Notes: a model not told the origin generated them from the letters alone. A stretch of DNA of 64,000 nt from Gottfriedia acidiceleris (GCF_004138285.1 NZ_SCFN01000001.1:248001-312000); one strand, 5' to 3'. Positions 26,311 to 35,857 are shown, counted from the stretch's first letter. Numbers and translations: made by a program.

Positions 26311-27627
26311 ATGGGTAAGCAATTAACCTCAAAAGAATGGCAAGAAAAACGTGATAAATATGTAGTAAAAGGAGTTAGTAATGGAAATCGAGCAATCGCT
26401 GTAAAAGGCAAAGGAGCGACACTATACGATTTGGAAGGAAAGAAGTTTATTGACTTCGGTGCGGCGATAGGAACAATTAACGTGGGACATTCACATCCAA
26501 AAGTAGTAGCAGCTATAAAAGAACAAGCAGAAAAGGTCATTCATCCTGGTTTCAATGTCATTATGTACCCGTCATACATTGAAGTTTGTGAAAAATTGTG
26601 TGAAGTATCACCAGGAAATTTTGCGAAAAAAGCAATTTTACTAAACAGTGGTGCTGAAGCAGTTGAGAACGCTGTGAAAATCGCAAGAAAATATACAAAA
26701 CGCCAAGCAGTTGTCACATTTACTCGCGGATTCCACGGCCGTACATTAATGACGATGACAATGACGAGTAAAGTAAAACCATATAAACTTGGTTTTGGTC
26801 CATTTGCACCAGAAGTATATCAAGCACCATATCCATATATGTATCGTAAGCCAGAGGGCATGACTGATGAACAATACGAAGCAGATATGATTGCACAGTT
26901 TGATCAATTTTTTGTGGCAACAGTTGCACCAGAGACTGTGGCGTGTATTGTCATGGAGCCGATTCAAGGAGAAGGTGGATTTGTTATACCGCCAAAATCA
27001 TTTGTAAAACATGTGCGTGAATTTTGTTCAAAACATGGTATTTTGATGGTTGCAGATGAAATTCAAACAGGTTTCGCAAGAACTGGAAAATTGTTTGCGA
27101 TGGAGCATTTTGAAATTGCAGCTGATCTTATGACTGCTTCTAAATCTATCGCAGGCGGTATGCCACTAAGTGCTGTTATCGGTAAGGCAGAAATAATGGA
27201 TATGGCAGATCCAGGTGAATTAGGTGGAACATACTGTGGAAATCCACTTGCTTGTGAAGCAGCATTAGCAGTATTAGAAGTTATTGAAGAAGAACAATTA
27301 TGTGAAAAAGCACAATGGATTGGAGAAGTACTTGAGAACCAAGTGAAAAAATGGCAAGAAAAGTACAACTTCATTGGAGAATTTCGCGGTCTTGGAGCCA
27401 TGTGTGCAGTAGAGATTATAACAGATCAAAAATCAAAAACACCGAATAAAGAACTTACTACAAAAATTGCAAAAGCAGCAAATGAAGCTGGACTTCTATT
27501 ACTTACTGCAGGTCTAGATGGAAATATCATTCGTTTTTTAAGCCCATTAGTGATAACAGAAGAGGAGCTTAGCGAAGGTCTTGCCATATTAGAAAACGTT
27601 TTAGAAAACGTATTAGTTTATTGTTAA
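26311..27627 (+). CDS. gabT: 4-aminobutyrate aminotransferase
   Basis: 438 residues, class III PLP aminotransferase. Landmarks: SGAEAVENAVKIAR, the PLP-phosphate loop, VMEPIQGEGG, Asp249-Glu250 in VADEIQTGF and the PLP lysine Lys278 in TASKSIAGG. It converts GABA and 2-oxoglutarate to succinic semialdehyde and glutamate in the cytosol. A GGAGG site lies upstream. Flanked by the aldehyde dehydrogenase and a GABA permease-like gene, completing a GABA uptake and catabolism set. Confidence 0.93.
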   Translation: MGKQLTSKEWQEKRDKYVVKGVSNGNRAIAVKGKGATLYDLEGKKFIDFGAAIGTINVGHSHPKVVAAIKEQAEKVIHPGFNVIMYPSYIEVCEKLCEVSPGNFAKKAILLNSGAEAVENAVKIARKYTKRQAVVTFTRGFHGRTLMTMTMTSKVKPYKLGFGPFAPEVYQAPYPYMYRKPEGMTDEQYEADMIAQFDQFFVATVAPETVACIVMEPIQGEGGFVIPPKSFVKHVREFCSKHGILMVADEIQTGFARTGKLFAMEHFEIAADLMTASKSIAGGMPLSAVIGKAEIMDMADPGELGGTYCGNPLACEAALAVLEVIEEEQLCEKAQWIGEVLENQVKKWQEKYNFIGEFRGLGAMCAVEIITDQKSKTPNKELTTKIAKAANEAGLLLLTAGLDGNIIRFLSPLVITEEELSEGLAILENVLENVLVYC

Positions 27628-27783
27628 AATTTTGTTGAATCTTAAACGTTCAATTATTTTCATATGTTCAAACTTTTTAAGAGTAACTTCCGAATGTGGA
27701 GTTGAATAGGACATGCTCGAGTCTTTTAAAGAAAGGTTTTTATAAAGAGTTTTATATTAACACAAAAAAAGGATAGGGTGAAT

Positions 27784-29178
27784 ATGGAGAAACAAAACAA
27801 AGGTTTACAACAAAATTTAAAGAACCGCCATATTCAGATGATTTCAATTGGGGGAATCATTGGGGCTGGTTTATTCGTAGGTAGCGGGAATGTTATTCAT
27901 AGTGCAGGTCCATCAGCAATTGTTGCATATGTAATAGCGGGAGTATTAGTTGCACTTCTTATGAGAATGTTAGGAGAAATGGCTGCAGAGAACCCAGATA
28001 GTGGATCATTTTCAACGTATGCAAAAGAGTCGATTGGCCCTTGGGCAGGTTACACGATTGGCTGGTTGTATTGGTTTTTCTGGTTGATTACAATCGCAAT
28101 CGAGGCGATTGCAGGTGCAAATATTATGAATTCATGGTTCCCGAGTATTCCATTATGGGGATGGGCTTTAATTCTTACATTTGTTCTTACACTCACTAAT
28201 ATTTTATCAGTGAAAACATTTGGAGAGTTTGAATATTGGTTTGCTATTACAAAGGTAGTGGCGATTTCAGCATTTATGTTATTAGGTCTAGCGATTTTAT
28301 TTAAATTTATCCCTACAATTCAATCTCCGGGATTATCAAATTTGACACAACATGGCGGATTTTTCCCTAAAGGTGTGAGTGCAATATTAGGTGGGTTTAT
28401 GACGGTTATGTTTGCATTTTTTGGATCTGAAATTGCTGCAATTGCTGCTGGTGAATCAAAAGACCCTCAAAAGTCTGTTGTTACTGCTATTAATTCTGTT
28501 GTTTGGCGTGTAGCATTGTTCTACATCGGATCAGTTACTATTTTAGTATTATTAATGCCATGGAATGACGCGAAATCGTTAAGTAGCCCATATGTAACGT
28601 TGCTTACAAATTTAGGGATACCTGGGGCTGCAACAATCATGAAGATCGTTGTACTATTTTCAGTACTTTCTTGTTTGAATTCAGCACTTTACACGAATTC
28701 TCGCATGCTATATTCCTTAGCGAAGCAAGGAAATGCTCCGAGAATTTTTACAAAAGTAAACAAAGGTGGATCACCATATTGGGCGGTCTGGGCAAGTTCA
28801 GCTTTCGCCTTCCTAGCTGCAATTTTTAACTTTATTTCACCAGATAAACTTTTTTCATTTCTCCTGAATGCATCAGGTTCAATTGCTCTTCTAGTGTATA
28901 TTGTAATTGCAGTATCGCATGTAATAAAGAGAAGAGAAGCTGAGAAAAAAGGTACAGTGTTACGATTAAAAATGTGGGGTTTCCCATATATAACTTATAT
29001 TTCCATCATCGCGATGGTCGTAATTTATTTCTCGATGTTCTTTATGAGTGGACTTCGCTCACAGTTCTATTTAACATCTTTAATTACAGTTTTAGTAATT
29101 TCTTCATTCTTCATTTTTAAAATTGGAAAGAAAGAGAAAGTTGAATCAAAACATGAAGAATTGATTATAAATAATTAA
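27784..29178 (+). CDS. gabP: GABA permease-like amino acid transporter (APC/AAT family)
   Basis: About 464 residues with 12 membrane segments. The N-terminus NRHIQMISIGGIIGAGLFVGSG is the signature of the AAT family including GabP, and the segment FGEFEYWFAITKV is also typical. Start is ATG 27784 or the in-frame GTG 27778; AGGATAGGGTG lies upstream and does not decide between them. Imports GABA, or a related amino acid, by proton symport. The 150-bp gap after gabT contains no terminator that I can see. Confidence 0.88.
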   Translation: MEKQNKGLQQNLKNRHIQMISIGGIIGAGLFVGSGNVIHSAGPSAIVAYVIAGVLVALLMRMLGEMAAENPDSGSFSTYAKESIGPWAGYTIGWLYWFFWLITIAIEAIAGANIMNSWFPSIPLWGWALILTFVLTLTNILSVKTFGEFEYWFAITKVVAISAFMLLGLAILFKFIPTIQSPGLSNLTQHGGFFPKGVSAILGGFMTVMFAFFGSEIAAIAAGESKDPQKSVVTAINSVVWRVALFYIGSVTILVLLMPWNDAKSLSSPYVTLLTNLGIPGAATIMKIVVLFSVLSCLNSALYTNSRMLYSLAKQGNAPRIFTKVNKGGSPYWAVWASSAFAFLAAIFNFISPDKLFSFLLNASGSIALLVYIVIAVSHVIKRREAEKKGTVLRLKMWGFPYITYISIIAMVVIYFSMFFMSGLRSQFYLTSLITVLVISSFFIFKIGKKEKVESKHEELIINN

Positions 29179-29198
29179 TGCATGTGCTAGTTTAATAA

Positions 29199-29242
29199 GA
29201 ATGTAAAATGGCTGTCAATATTGACAGCCATATTTTACATTC
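29199..29242. terminator. Strong bidirectional terminator
   Basis: GAATGTAAAAT and GGCTGTCAATA pair with TTGACAGCC and ATTTTACATTC, nearly perfect over 20 bp, between the convergent gabP and uvrC-like genes. Confidence 0.8.
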
Positions 29243-29273
29243 AAAATATTAACATATTATTTTTATAGAGCCT

Positions 29274-30353
29274 TTATACAAAGAAATTAACTAATTTTTG
29301 AAGTTCTTTTGTTAATTTAGTACTTGGATGACTAAGCCATCTTCTTGGAACAATTAGATGCTTGCAATTATTACTATTTAAGTAACTATAAATAATTTGA
29401 GCTTCATCGATTTCATCTCGGATTACATCTTTAGAAGATTGATCATTATTATTTTTGAAGTAATCAAGTGAATTTGAATATATTTGTTCAATCAACTGAT
29501 TAAATGAATCGTCTTCTATATTTATCAATTCACAATGCAATATTTGTGTCCGATGGATAAGAAAATACTTAAATCTGTTGTTTTCTAATTGTTCAATTGT
29601 AATAATATTATGATTTTGTTCAGTAAATTCGATTAGTTTTTCTTTATTAGTTAAAGACTTAACCATTTCAATCCAATCTCTGTATTTAGCTGCAGCTTCA
29701 AAATCAAATTGTTCAGAAGCTGTTAACATAAGCTTTTCCATTTCTTCAAGCAGACTCATGTCAGTACGATTAAGAAATCGAATAACTTTATCAATGATTA
29801 TATTGTACTCTTCAAGCGCTGATCCACCTAGACAAACTCCATTACATGTCCCTAACGAATAATTTAAACATGCGCTATTTTTAACTGCTAGATGGCCACA
29901 ATTTATTTTAAAGCATTCCTTAATGCCAGTAACTGCTCTTTCAACAGTACTTCTACTTGTAAAAGGACCAAATATTAATACATTTTCGCTTTCAATTGGC
30001 TCATAGCTGATTTCAAATGAAGGAACTTTTTTATTTAAGTTGATGACTAAGTAAATAAATGATTGCGGACTTTTCATCATACGATTATACATTGGTTTAA
30101 TTTCTTTAATTAAATGACACTCAAGCATGAAAGCATCGAATTCAGTATCAGTCAATAAATAATCAAAATCCTTTAAATGAGTTACCAGTTTTTTCACTTT
30201 TGGTGAATGTCCTTTTGAGTTTTGAAAATAAGATTGAACTCGTTTTTTTAAGCTTTTTGCTTTTCCTACATAAAGGATTTGACCTTTTGAATCCTTCATT
30301 AAATAAACGCCAGGGGATAACGGCAGATTTTTTACTTTTTCTTGTAGATTAAT
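29274..30353 (-). CDS. UvrC-like GIY-YIG nuclease lacking the C-terminal endonuclease half; 5' end irregular
   Basis: 359 residues if read from ATT at 30351-30353 (341 from the first ATG at 30299). The reading frame upstream of that ATG encodes NLQEKVKNLPLSPGVYLMKD, which is the UvrC N-terminus, so translation must begin earlier. Domains: GIY-YIG (ILYVGKAKSLKKRVQSYF), a four-Cys cluster region (C-x9-C-x7-C-x3-C ending GTCNGVC, as in Fe-S-containing UvrC), and a UVR domain (FDFEAAAKYRDWIEMV). The RNase-H-like nuclease and HhH domains of 590-residue UvrC are absent. It could make only the 3' incision, like Cho. Initiation is either at a rare ATT or disturbed by a one-base insertion after ATGAAC. 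Confidence 0.75.
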   Translation of the reverse strand: MNLQEKVKNLPLSPGVYLMKDSKGQILYVGKAKSLKKRVQSYFQNSKGHSPKVKKLVTHLKDFDYLLTDTEFDAFMLECHLIKEIKPMYNRMMKSPQSFIYLVINLNKKVPSFEISYEPIESENVLIFGPFTSRSTVERAVTGIKECFKINCGHLAVKNSACLNYSLGTCNGVCLGGSALEEYNIIIDKVIRFLNRTDMSLLEEMEKLMLTASEQFDFEAAAKYRDWIEMVKSLTNKEKLIEFTEQNHNIITIEQLENNRFKYFLIHRTQILHCELINIEDDSFNQLIEQIYSNSLDYFKNNNDQSSKDVIRDEIDEAQIIYSYLNSNNCKHLIVPRRWLSHPSTKLTKELQKLVNFFV

Positions 30354-30549
30354 AGTAGTTCATCCCTTTTCTTGTAAGTATAATCTCATTTTAACATGAG
30401 AAAGGAATTAAAAGTCAGAACAATTATGTGGAATAGCTTTAACAAAACTTTATATAAAAAACATAATTTAAAGTCTTTAATACACGCATAAAATATCGAC
30501 TAAACGCGTAAAAATTGACTACAGAAGATTTAAAGGAGAAGTGATTTTG

Positions 30550-30885
30550 ATGAAAACGATCTATACGACATCCTCTTTCTCCAATTGGATTCTAGCTTGT
30601 ATTGTTAATGTATTAATAATTTGGTTATGTAGTTTATTTGCTGATTTAGTTAACTGGAAGTATGCTGACATGGGATTCTTTCTATACTTTGTCATTCTAG
30701 TTTTCTATATTATTTGTTTAAAACTGAATGAAGGATTCCCAGCACTTTTTCGGAAATTTGTACTCCGCAAAAAATTCGATTTAGTTAATGTATCTGCTTA
30801 TGAAGTAACTATTATTCTAGTAGCTATTTTTCATGTAGTAAGAGCGATTGTGATTTATAAAGATGCTCTTGGTAGCGTATTTTGA
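30550..30885 (+). CDS. Small membrane protein of unknown function
   Basis: About 111 residues from ATG 30550; AAGGAG lies 11 bases upstream and a TTG at 30547 is also possible. Three hydrophobic stretches: WILACIVNVLIIWLCSLFA, MGFFLYFVILVFYIICL and VTIILVAIFHVVRAIVIY. The loop between the last two is basic (FRKFVLRKKF). No recognised family. Single-gene unit with its own terminator. Confidence 0.65.
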   Translation: MKTIYTTSSFSNWILACIVNVLIIWLCSLFADLVNWKYADMGFFLYFVILVFYIICLKLNEGFPALFRKFVLRKKFDLVNVSAYEVTIILVAIFHVVRAIVIYKDALGSVF

Positions 30886-30914
30886 TTCAATTTTAATGAC
30901 ATCCATAAAAAAAT

Positions 30915-30960
30915 GAGGGAATCCTAACAGTCAAACTACTTAGGAGAACCCTCTTTTTTT
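30915..30960 (+). terminator. Intrinsic terminator after the small membrane protein
   Basis: GAGGG-ATCCTAA pairs with TTAGGA-CCCTC, followed by seven or more T. Confidence 0.8.
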
Positions 30961-31181
30961 ATATTAAACGTATAAAAGATTTTGAATAAAAAATTCATAA
31001 AATCCGCTAATTATGGATCGATTATACCAACTACAATAAAAAAACGCGCCTGAAATATGCCAACTACTGTTCATGACAGGAATTCATCCCATTTTTAAAG
31101 ATCTATAAACGTACTTCCAAAAATTACCCATATTTCAACGAAGTCCACAAACTTATCAATAATGTACATAATATGTTGTAC

Positions 31182-31210
31182 TTAGATAAGGAGCATAGTT
31201 ACTGTATAAT
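31182..31210 (+). promoter_or_regulatory. Promoter of the ATPase gene
   Basis: TTAGAT, 17 bp, then a perfect TATAAT at 31205-31210. The transcript would begin only about 10 bases before the start codon, so the leader is extremely short. The rest of 30961-31181 shows no gene. Confidence 0.5.
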
Positions 31211-31227
31211 CTTCATAGGTGATGAAA

Positions 31228-31962
31228 ATGTTTTTAAAAAAAATTACACTTTTGCGTGATGATATTAATTCCTTTAGCCAATATCCGTTTTCAATTCCTT
31301 CGATTAAATCTTTAGATGAATTGAACCTAAGAAGTAATGTAACCTTTTTTGTAGGTGAAAATGGTTCTGGAAAGTCTACTTTATTGGAAGCAATTGCTGA
31401 TAAATGTGATTTTAATACAGCAGGTGGGGGACGTAATAATAATTATGAAGTTTTTGCATCGGAGTCACAGCTTGGAAATTACATAAGACTTTCTTGGTTG
31501 CCGAAAATTTCGAATGGATTTTTCTTGCGAGCGGAATCATTTTACAATTTTGCTACTTACTTAGATGAATTAGAGGATCCAGGAAATGAAAAATATGACA
31601 GCTATGGCGGACAGTCTCTCCATAATCAATCACATGGGGAATCATTTTTGTCCCTGTTTTTAAATCGATTTAATGAAACGGCAATCTATTTGTTAGATGA
31701 GCCTGAAGCAGCGTTGTCTCCAGCTAGGCAATTATCATTTTTAAAAATAATTCATGATTTAGTTGAAAATGAAAATTCGCAGTTCATTATTGCTACGCAT
31801 TCTCCAATTCTCCTTGGTTATCCAAATGCAGATATTTTAAGCTTTGATCATGGTGAAATTTCTAGAATTGATTATGAAAATACGGATCACTATCAAATTA
31901 CTAAATATTTTTTACAAAACAGAGAAAAGTTTTTAAGTGATTTGTTACGTGATGATGAGTGA
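31228..31962 (+). CDS. AAA/ABC-type ATPase of unknown role
   Basis: About 244 residues from ATG 31228 (AGGTG six bases upstream). Walker A GENGSGKST at about residues 42-50, a signature-like SHGESFLSLF, Walker B AIYLLDEPEAAL and a switch His in IATHSPIL. This is the stand-alone ATPase type (AAA_15/AAA_21-like, related to SMC/OLD heads) without a long coiled coil or nuclease domain; similar proteins are annotated simply as AAA family ATPase. No partner membrane protein nearby. Function open. Confidence 0.8.
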   Translation: MFLKKITLLRDDINSFSQYPFSIPSIKSLDELNLRSNVTFFVGENGSGKSTLLEAIADKCDFNTAGGGRNNNYEVFASESQLGNYIRLSWLPKISNGFFLRAESFYNFATYLDELEDPGNEKYDSYGGQSLHNQSHGESFLSLFLNRFNETAIYLLDEPEAALSPARQLSFLKIIHDLVENENSQFIIATHSPILLGYPNADILSFDHGEISRIDYENTDHYQITKYFLQNREKFLSDLLRDDE

Positions 31963-31965
31963 AGC

Positions 31966-32003
31966 AAAAAAACTCAGTTCAACTAAGTGAAACTGAGTTT
32001 TTT
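31966..32003. terminator. Bidirectional terminator
   Basis: AAAAACTCAGTTTC-like arm pairs with AACTGAGTTTTTT, between the ATPase and the convergent DUF952 gene. Confidence 0.75.
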
Positions 32004-32004
32004 G

Positions 32005-32352
32005 TTATTCTTGCTCTACTAATTCATCAGGTAATATAAATTGCCCATTTTCGTCAGAGTTAAGATCAACAACTTTAAAAACGGCATCTAAATTTAATGG
32101 GCCATATATATGAGGAAATAATTGTCCGAAGTTTTCAGTATCTTCATAGACGATTTTTGATTTTGTTATTTCTTCATTGATACACAGTATTTTTAAATCA
32201 GTTGCACCTTTAAAGAATAGGTTTGCGATTTCAACAGTTTGTTTGAGGGTTGAACAATGGATAAAGCCCTCGTTGTTTAAACTATCAGGTGAATATTCAC
32301 CTGAATTATTTGCATTTTGCCAGTCTTTGTTTCCAATAATATGTAAAATCAT
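32005..32352 (-). CDS. DUF952 family protein
   Basis: 115 residues. The pair GFIHCST and FPHIYGPLNLDAV is the hallmark of DUF952, a small domain structurally related to ADP-ribosyltransferase folds but with no proven reaction. Start follows AAGGAG. Next to, and in the same direction as, the UDG-like gene 27 bp upstream, so probably co-transcribed. Confidence 0.85.
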   Translation of the reverse strand: MILHIIGNKDWQNANNSGEYSPDSLNNEGFIHCSTLKQTVEIANLFFKGATDLKILCINEEITKSKIVYEDTENFGQLFPHIYGPLNLDAVFKVVDLNSDENGQFILPDELVEQE

Positions 32353-32379
32353 TTTGGTTCTCCTTTAATAATTAAATAA

Positions 32380-33123
32380 TTACTCAAAGTATAATTTAAT
32401 TTTTCTTTTCATGTCTTCTTTATTTTCCGCAAATTGTTTGTGTCGATGCCCATTCCCGCCAGATGTATGGGGAAAACCGTATAAAATTGAGTCCGAGTTT
32501 AAATAATCATTTGTTGTTAGATAGGTTAAAACTTTTGAAACATTAACTCCTAACGGGATAATGAGGGGATGTTCTAGTCTTATGATTTCTTCCGCAAAGG
32601 TATTAACAATATACTTTTTAAGTAGGTCGGTTCTTAAAATATTCGGAATTGAACCATTATAGTTTTTTCCTTTATAAAAAACAGGGTATTTAATAACGGA
32701 TGTAGTTTGGACTAAATGACTTGCTGTACTAAAAAGTTCGCTAGTTGAATTTAATCCAAGATAATGATGTAATTCTAATTCATCTAACATAGCAATTAAA
32801 TTTTTTCGCATCGGTCCTTCAAAGCTAGAATTCTTTTTAACTTCAAGTAAAATTTCTTCGTCATTCATCTCTGTATCCTTAAGCCTGATCACAGTAGAAT
32901 AAGATTGCTTCATTTGATGTAAGCCGGGTGTAATCCCTACTATGATGACTTTAGCTCGCTCATTAATGTACTCAAAAGGAGCATAATAAATTTCTAAATT
33001 TTTCTTTTCATCTTTATCTACTAGAAATTTTTCACTTTTTAATGTATTAGTTTCAAGTGAAGGAGATAAAGAAGATATTAACTTTTTATACTTGGTAAAT
33101 TTTGAATTGGCTAAAATCGCCAT
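32380..33123 (-). CDS. Possible uracil-DNA-glycosylase-fold protein
   Basis: 247 residues. After a non-conserved N-terminus, KVIIVGITPGLHQM resembles the first UDG motif (GxxPG) and the C-terminal GFPHTSGGNGHRH resembles the His-Pro-Ser substrate loop, with H-P-x replaced by P-H-T. The central LEHPLIIPLGVNVSKVL matches a UDG strand. I infer a divergent member of the UDG superfamily; catalytic competence is uncertain because the usual Asp or Asn after the first motif is not clear. GGAGG precedes the start. Confidence 0.55.
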   Translation of the reverse strand: MAILANSKFTKYKKLISSLSPSLETNTLKSEKFLVDKDEKKNLEIYYAPFEYINERAKVIIVGITPGLHQMKQSYSTVIRLKDTEMNDEEILLEVKKNSSFEGPMRKNLIAMLDELELHHYLGLNSTSELFSTASHLVQTTSVIKYPVFYKGKNYNGSIPNILRTDLLKKYIVNTFAEEIIRLEHPLIIPLGVNVSKVLTYLTTNDYLNSDSILYGFPHTSGGNGHRHKQFAENKEDMKRKIKLYFE

Positions 33124-33284
33124 ATTTTTTCCTCCATCACAACTATTTATTGTTCATTGTAACGAATGTTTGCCATTAAATCCAACGATCCAGGAACTTG
33201 CTTTTTAAGTATAAAATAAGTCATTTATGATAAAACTGGATAGCTGATAGTAAGCAGGAAATTTATGAAAGGCTGGAAGATTAA

Positions 33285-34739
33285 GTGGATTATTCTAATG
33301 AACAAAAGAAGCGTTTAAGAAAATTTAATTTACGTTCTTCCGTTCTTCATACTGAAGGAAATTTAATAGAAAACCTTAACATTATTAAAAGAATCTTTCC
33401 TACCTCTGATTTAGTAACAAAAGACTTGATAATTCTAGATAAGCAAGCTGTGCTTTGCTATTTGTCTAGTATAGTCGATGAACAAAAAATATCTCAATTT
33501 ATTAATACAATAAGTTCGAATACAGAAGAAATAGAATTATTCATAACGAATAATACGGTTCGTACTAATCAAATCTTAGAAATTGAAACAGCAATATTGG
33601 ATGGTAAAAGTATTCTACTAGTAGAAGGCGATCCAGTCGCATTTGTTTATTCAACTGGAAAATTGCCACAAAGAGCATATACACCTCCAAGTATTGATAA
33701 TTCTTTAAGAGGTTCAAAAATATCCTTTGTTGAAACTGATCAAGCTAATATTGCTTTACTTCGCAGATTTATTAAAAGTCGAGATTTTCAAATTAAGCAA
33801 GTTGAAATCGGGAATGAGAATAAAAGTACAGTATCAATTGCGTATATCGATGGATTAGTAGATGAAGATTTACTATCTGGTGTAGAACAAAATATTTCAA
33901 AGATAAAACTTGATTCTGTTTTAAATGCAAACCATTTAGGGCAATTAATGGAAAGGAACCCATTTTCGCCTTTTCCTCAATATTTTACAACTGAAAGACC
34001 GGATGTTGCAGCTACGACATTACTTGAAGGAAAAGTAGTTTTAATCGTAGACCGATCCTCTGAAGTTATTATATTACCGATTAATTTTGCAATATTTTTT
34101 AAAACGATTGATGATTATGCAGCAAGATCGATGGTGGCTTCATTTAACCGTATACTTAGAGTAGTTGCATTTTTTTTAACAATCTTTTTGCCAGGAATCT
34201 ATATTGCAATTATTTCATTTAATTATGAGATCGTTCCTTTAAAATTACTTCTATCCATCGGGGAATCTAGGGCAAAGGTTCCATTTGACCCGTTATTTGA
34301 AGCCATTGTTATGGAGATAACTTTAGAAATGTTAAGAGAAGCAGCTATTAGACTTCCAGCTCCTATTAGTACAACAGTTGGCATTGTAGGTGGGATTGTA
34401 ATCGGTCAAGCAGCCGTACAAGCAGGAATCGTTAGTAATATTATGGTAATCGTTGTAGCTCTAACTGCTATTTCATCATTTATTATTCCAAACTATGAAA
34501 TGGCATCTAGTTTACGAGTCATTCGATTTCCAATTATGATTATGGCTTCATTATTTGGTTTAATCGGTTTGATTGTAAGTACAATGATTCTCATGATTCA
34601 TGGTTTGAGCTTATCTAGCTATAACAAACCCTATACTTTACCATTTTCCCCAATCAATCGTGATGCATTTAAAGATACATTCATAAGAGTACCTTTAAAC
34701 TATCTTTGGAAAAAACAAAATAAACGTAATGAAGAATGA
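33285..34739 (+). CDS. Spore germination receptor subunit A (GerA/GerKA family), operon 1
   Basis: 484 residues, starting GTG 33285. A soluble N-terminal region (about 1-270) is followed by membrane helices. Family motifs: PPSIDNSLRGSKISFVET, LEGKVVLIVDRSSEVIILP, GESRAKVPFDPLFEA and LPAPISTTVGIVGGIVIGQAAVQAG. The A subunit sits in the spore inner membrane and, with B and C, detects nutrient germinants. Start of a three-gene operon whose next reading frame touches its stop. Confidence 0.93.
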   Translation: MDYSNEQKKRLRKFNLRSSVLHTEGNLIENLNIIKRIFPTSDLVTKDLIILDKQAVLCYLSSIVDEQKISQFINTISSNTEEIELFITNNTVRTNQILEIETAILDGKSILLVEGDPVAFVYSTGKLPQRAYTPPSIDNSLRGSKISFVETDQANIALLRRFIKSRDFQIKQVEIGNENKSTVSIAYIDGLVDEDLLSGVEQNISKIKLDSVLNANHLGQLMERNPFSPFPQYFTTERPDVAATTLLEGKVVLIVDRSSEVIILPINFAIFFKTIDDYAARSMVASFNRILRVVAFFLTIFLPGIYIAIISFNYEIVPLKLLLSIGESRAKVPFDPLFEAIVMEITLEMLREAAIRLPAPISTTVGIVGGIVIGQAAVQAGIVSNIMVIVVALTAISSFIIPNYEMASSLRVIRFPIMIMASLFGLIGLIVSTMILMIHGLSLSSYNKPYTLPFSPINRDAFKDTFIRVPLNYLWKKQNKRNEE

Positions 34740-34759
34740 ATGTTAGAAGGGATTCTTCC

Positions 34760-35857
34760 ATGGTTATTACGAAGTCAAAAATTACACAATTTCAATTTAT
34801 TTTAATGATTTTTGGTATTCAAGTAGGGATTGGAATGTTGTCACTTCCTAGAGAACTAGCTCTAAAAGGAGGTACAAGTAGTTGGATTGCAATTCTTTTT
34901 GGGGGGATAATTTCTACTTTTATTAGCATTTTATTTGTTAAATTAAGAGAGAAGGCTCCTAATTTAAATTACATAAGTTTTTTTACTTTTTATCTAGGAA
35001 AAATAATTGGATCAATTGTAGTCCTTTTACAAGCTATCTATTTCCTTTATGCTGGGTATCTCGTATTAAGTAGAGCCATCTTATATATTCAATCCTACAT
35101 TCTTCAAGAAACAAAAGTGTATGTTTTATTAGTGTTATTTCTTTTTCCAACTTACCAGCTGTTAAGAGGTGGAATTCATTTAATTGCGAAATATATAGAA
35201 GCAATTTTTCCAATTGCTTTTTTTACTTTATTCATGCTACTTTTCACACTTAAAGATGCTGATCTAAATTTTATTTTACCAATTATTAAGAATGGCTGGA
35301 TACCGATTTTTAAGACAATTCCATTAACGACAACTTCATTTCTAGGCATTGAGTTAATTCTAGTTTTTTATCCTTATTTAAAGTCGAAGGAAAAGGCAAT
35401 AAAAGGCGTTATTATTGGAAATGCATTAACAACTTTTACATATATTTTTGTAACAATCATTTGTTTTGTCATTTATAGTCCTTATGAAATCAAAAAGACG
35501 TTTGAGCCTGTAATCGATATTTTAAGTATAATGGAATTCCAATATGTTGAGAGATTAGATTTCATTTTATTCTCATTATTTTTAATGATTATATCGAAAA
35601 CATGGGTTACGTATATTTGGGCCGGCATGAATGGATTATCAGAGGTATTTAAATTTAAACTAAAACCTCTTATCCTTATAATTCTTTTTATCGTAATTCT
35701 CATACTTACGTTTATTCAAGTACCCACGTTTACAAATACCTCTATTCATTTACATTATATAATGGTTTCTGGAACATGCATAATAATCGGTATTCCAATC
35801 CTCTTATTGGTGGGCGGTTTAATAAAAAATAGATTAAGTAAGGTGAAAATCAATTGA
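34760..35857 (+). CDS. Spore germination receptor subunit B (endospore germination permease), operon 1
   Basis: About 365 residues, ten-helix APC-fold membrane protein (IFGIQVGIGMLSLPRELA). I chose ATG 34760 because AAGGG lies eight bases upstream and because the start then aligns with the paralogue at 51756; an ATG at 34736 overlaps the A gene stop (ATGA). The B subunit is taken as the germinant-binding component of GerA-type receptors. Confidence 0.92.
   Translation: MVITKSKITQFQFILMIFGIQVGIGMLSLPRELALKGGTSSWIAILFGGIISTFISILFVKLREKAPNLNYISFFTFYLGKIIGSIVVLLQAIYFLYAGYLVLSRAILYIQSYILQETKVYVLLVLFLFPTYQLLRGGIHLIAKYIEAIFPIAFFTLFMLLFTLKDADLNFILPIIKNGWIPIFKTIPLTTTSFLGIELILVFYPYLKSKEKAIKGVIIGNALTTFTYIFVTIICFVIYSPYEIKKTFEPVIDILSIMEFQYVERLDFILFSLFLMIISKTWVTYIWAGMNGLSEVFKFKLKPLILIILFIVILILTFIQVPTFTNTSIHLHYIMVSGTCIIIGIPILLLVGGLIKNRLSKVKIN

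Noticed and set aside
27703-27724. Possible further copy of the dispersed repeat (ATGCTCGAGTC after GTTGA)
   Set aside because: Only about ten bases match and neither end structure is present.
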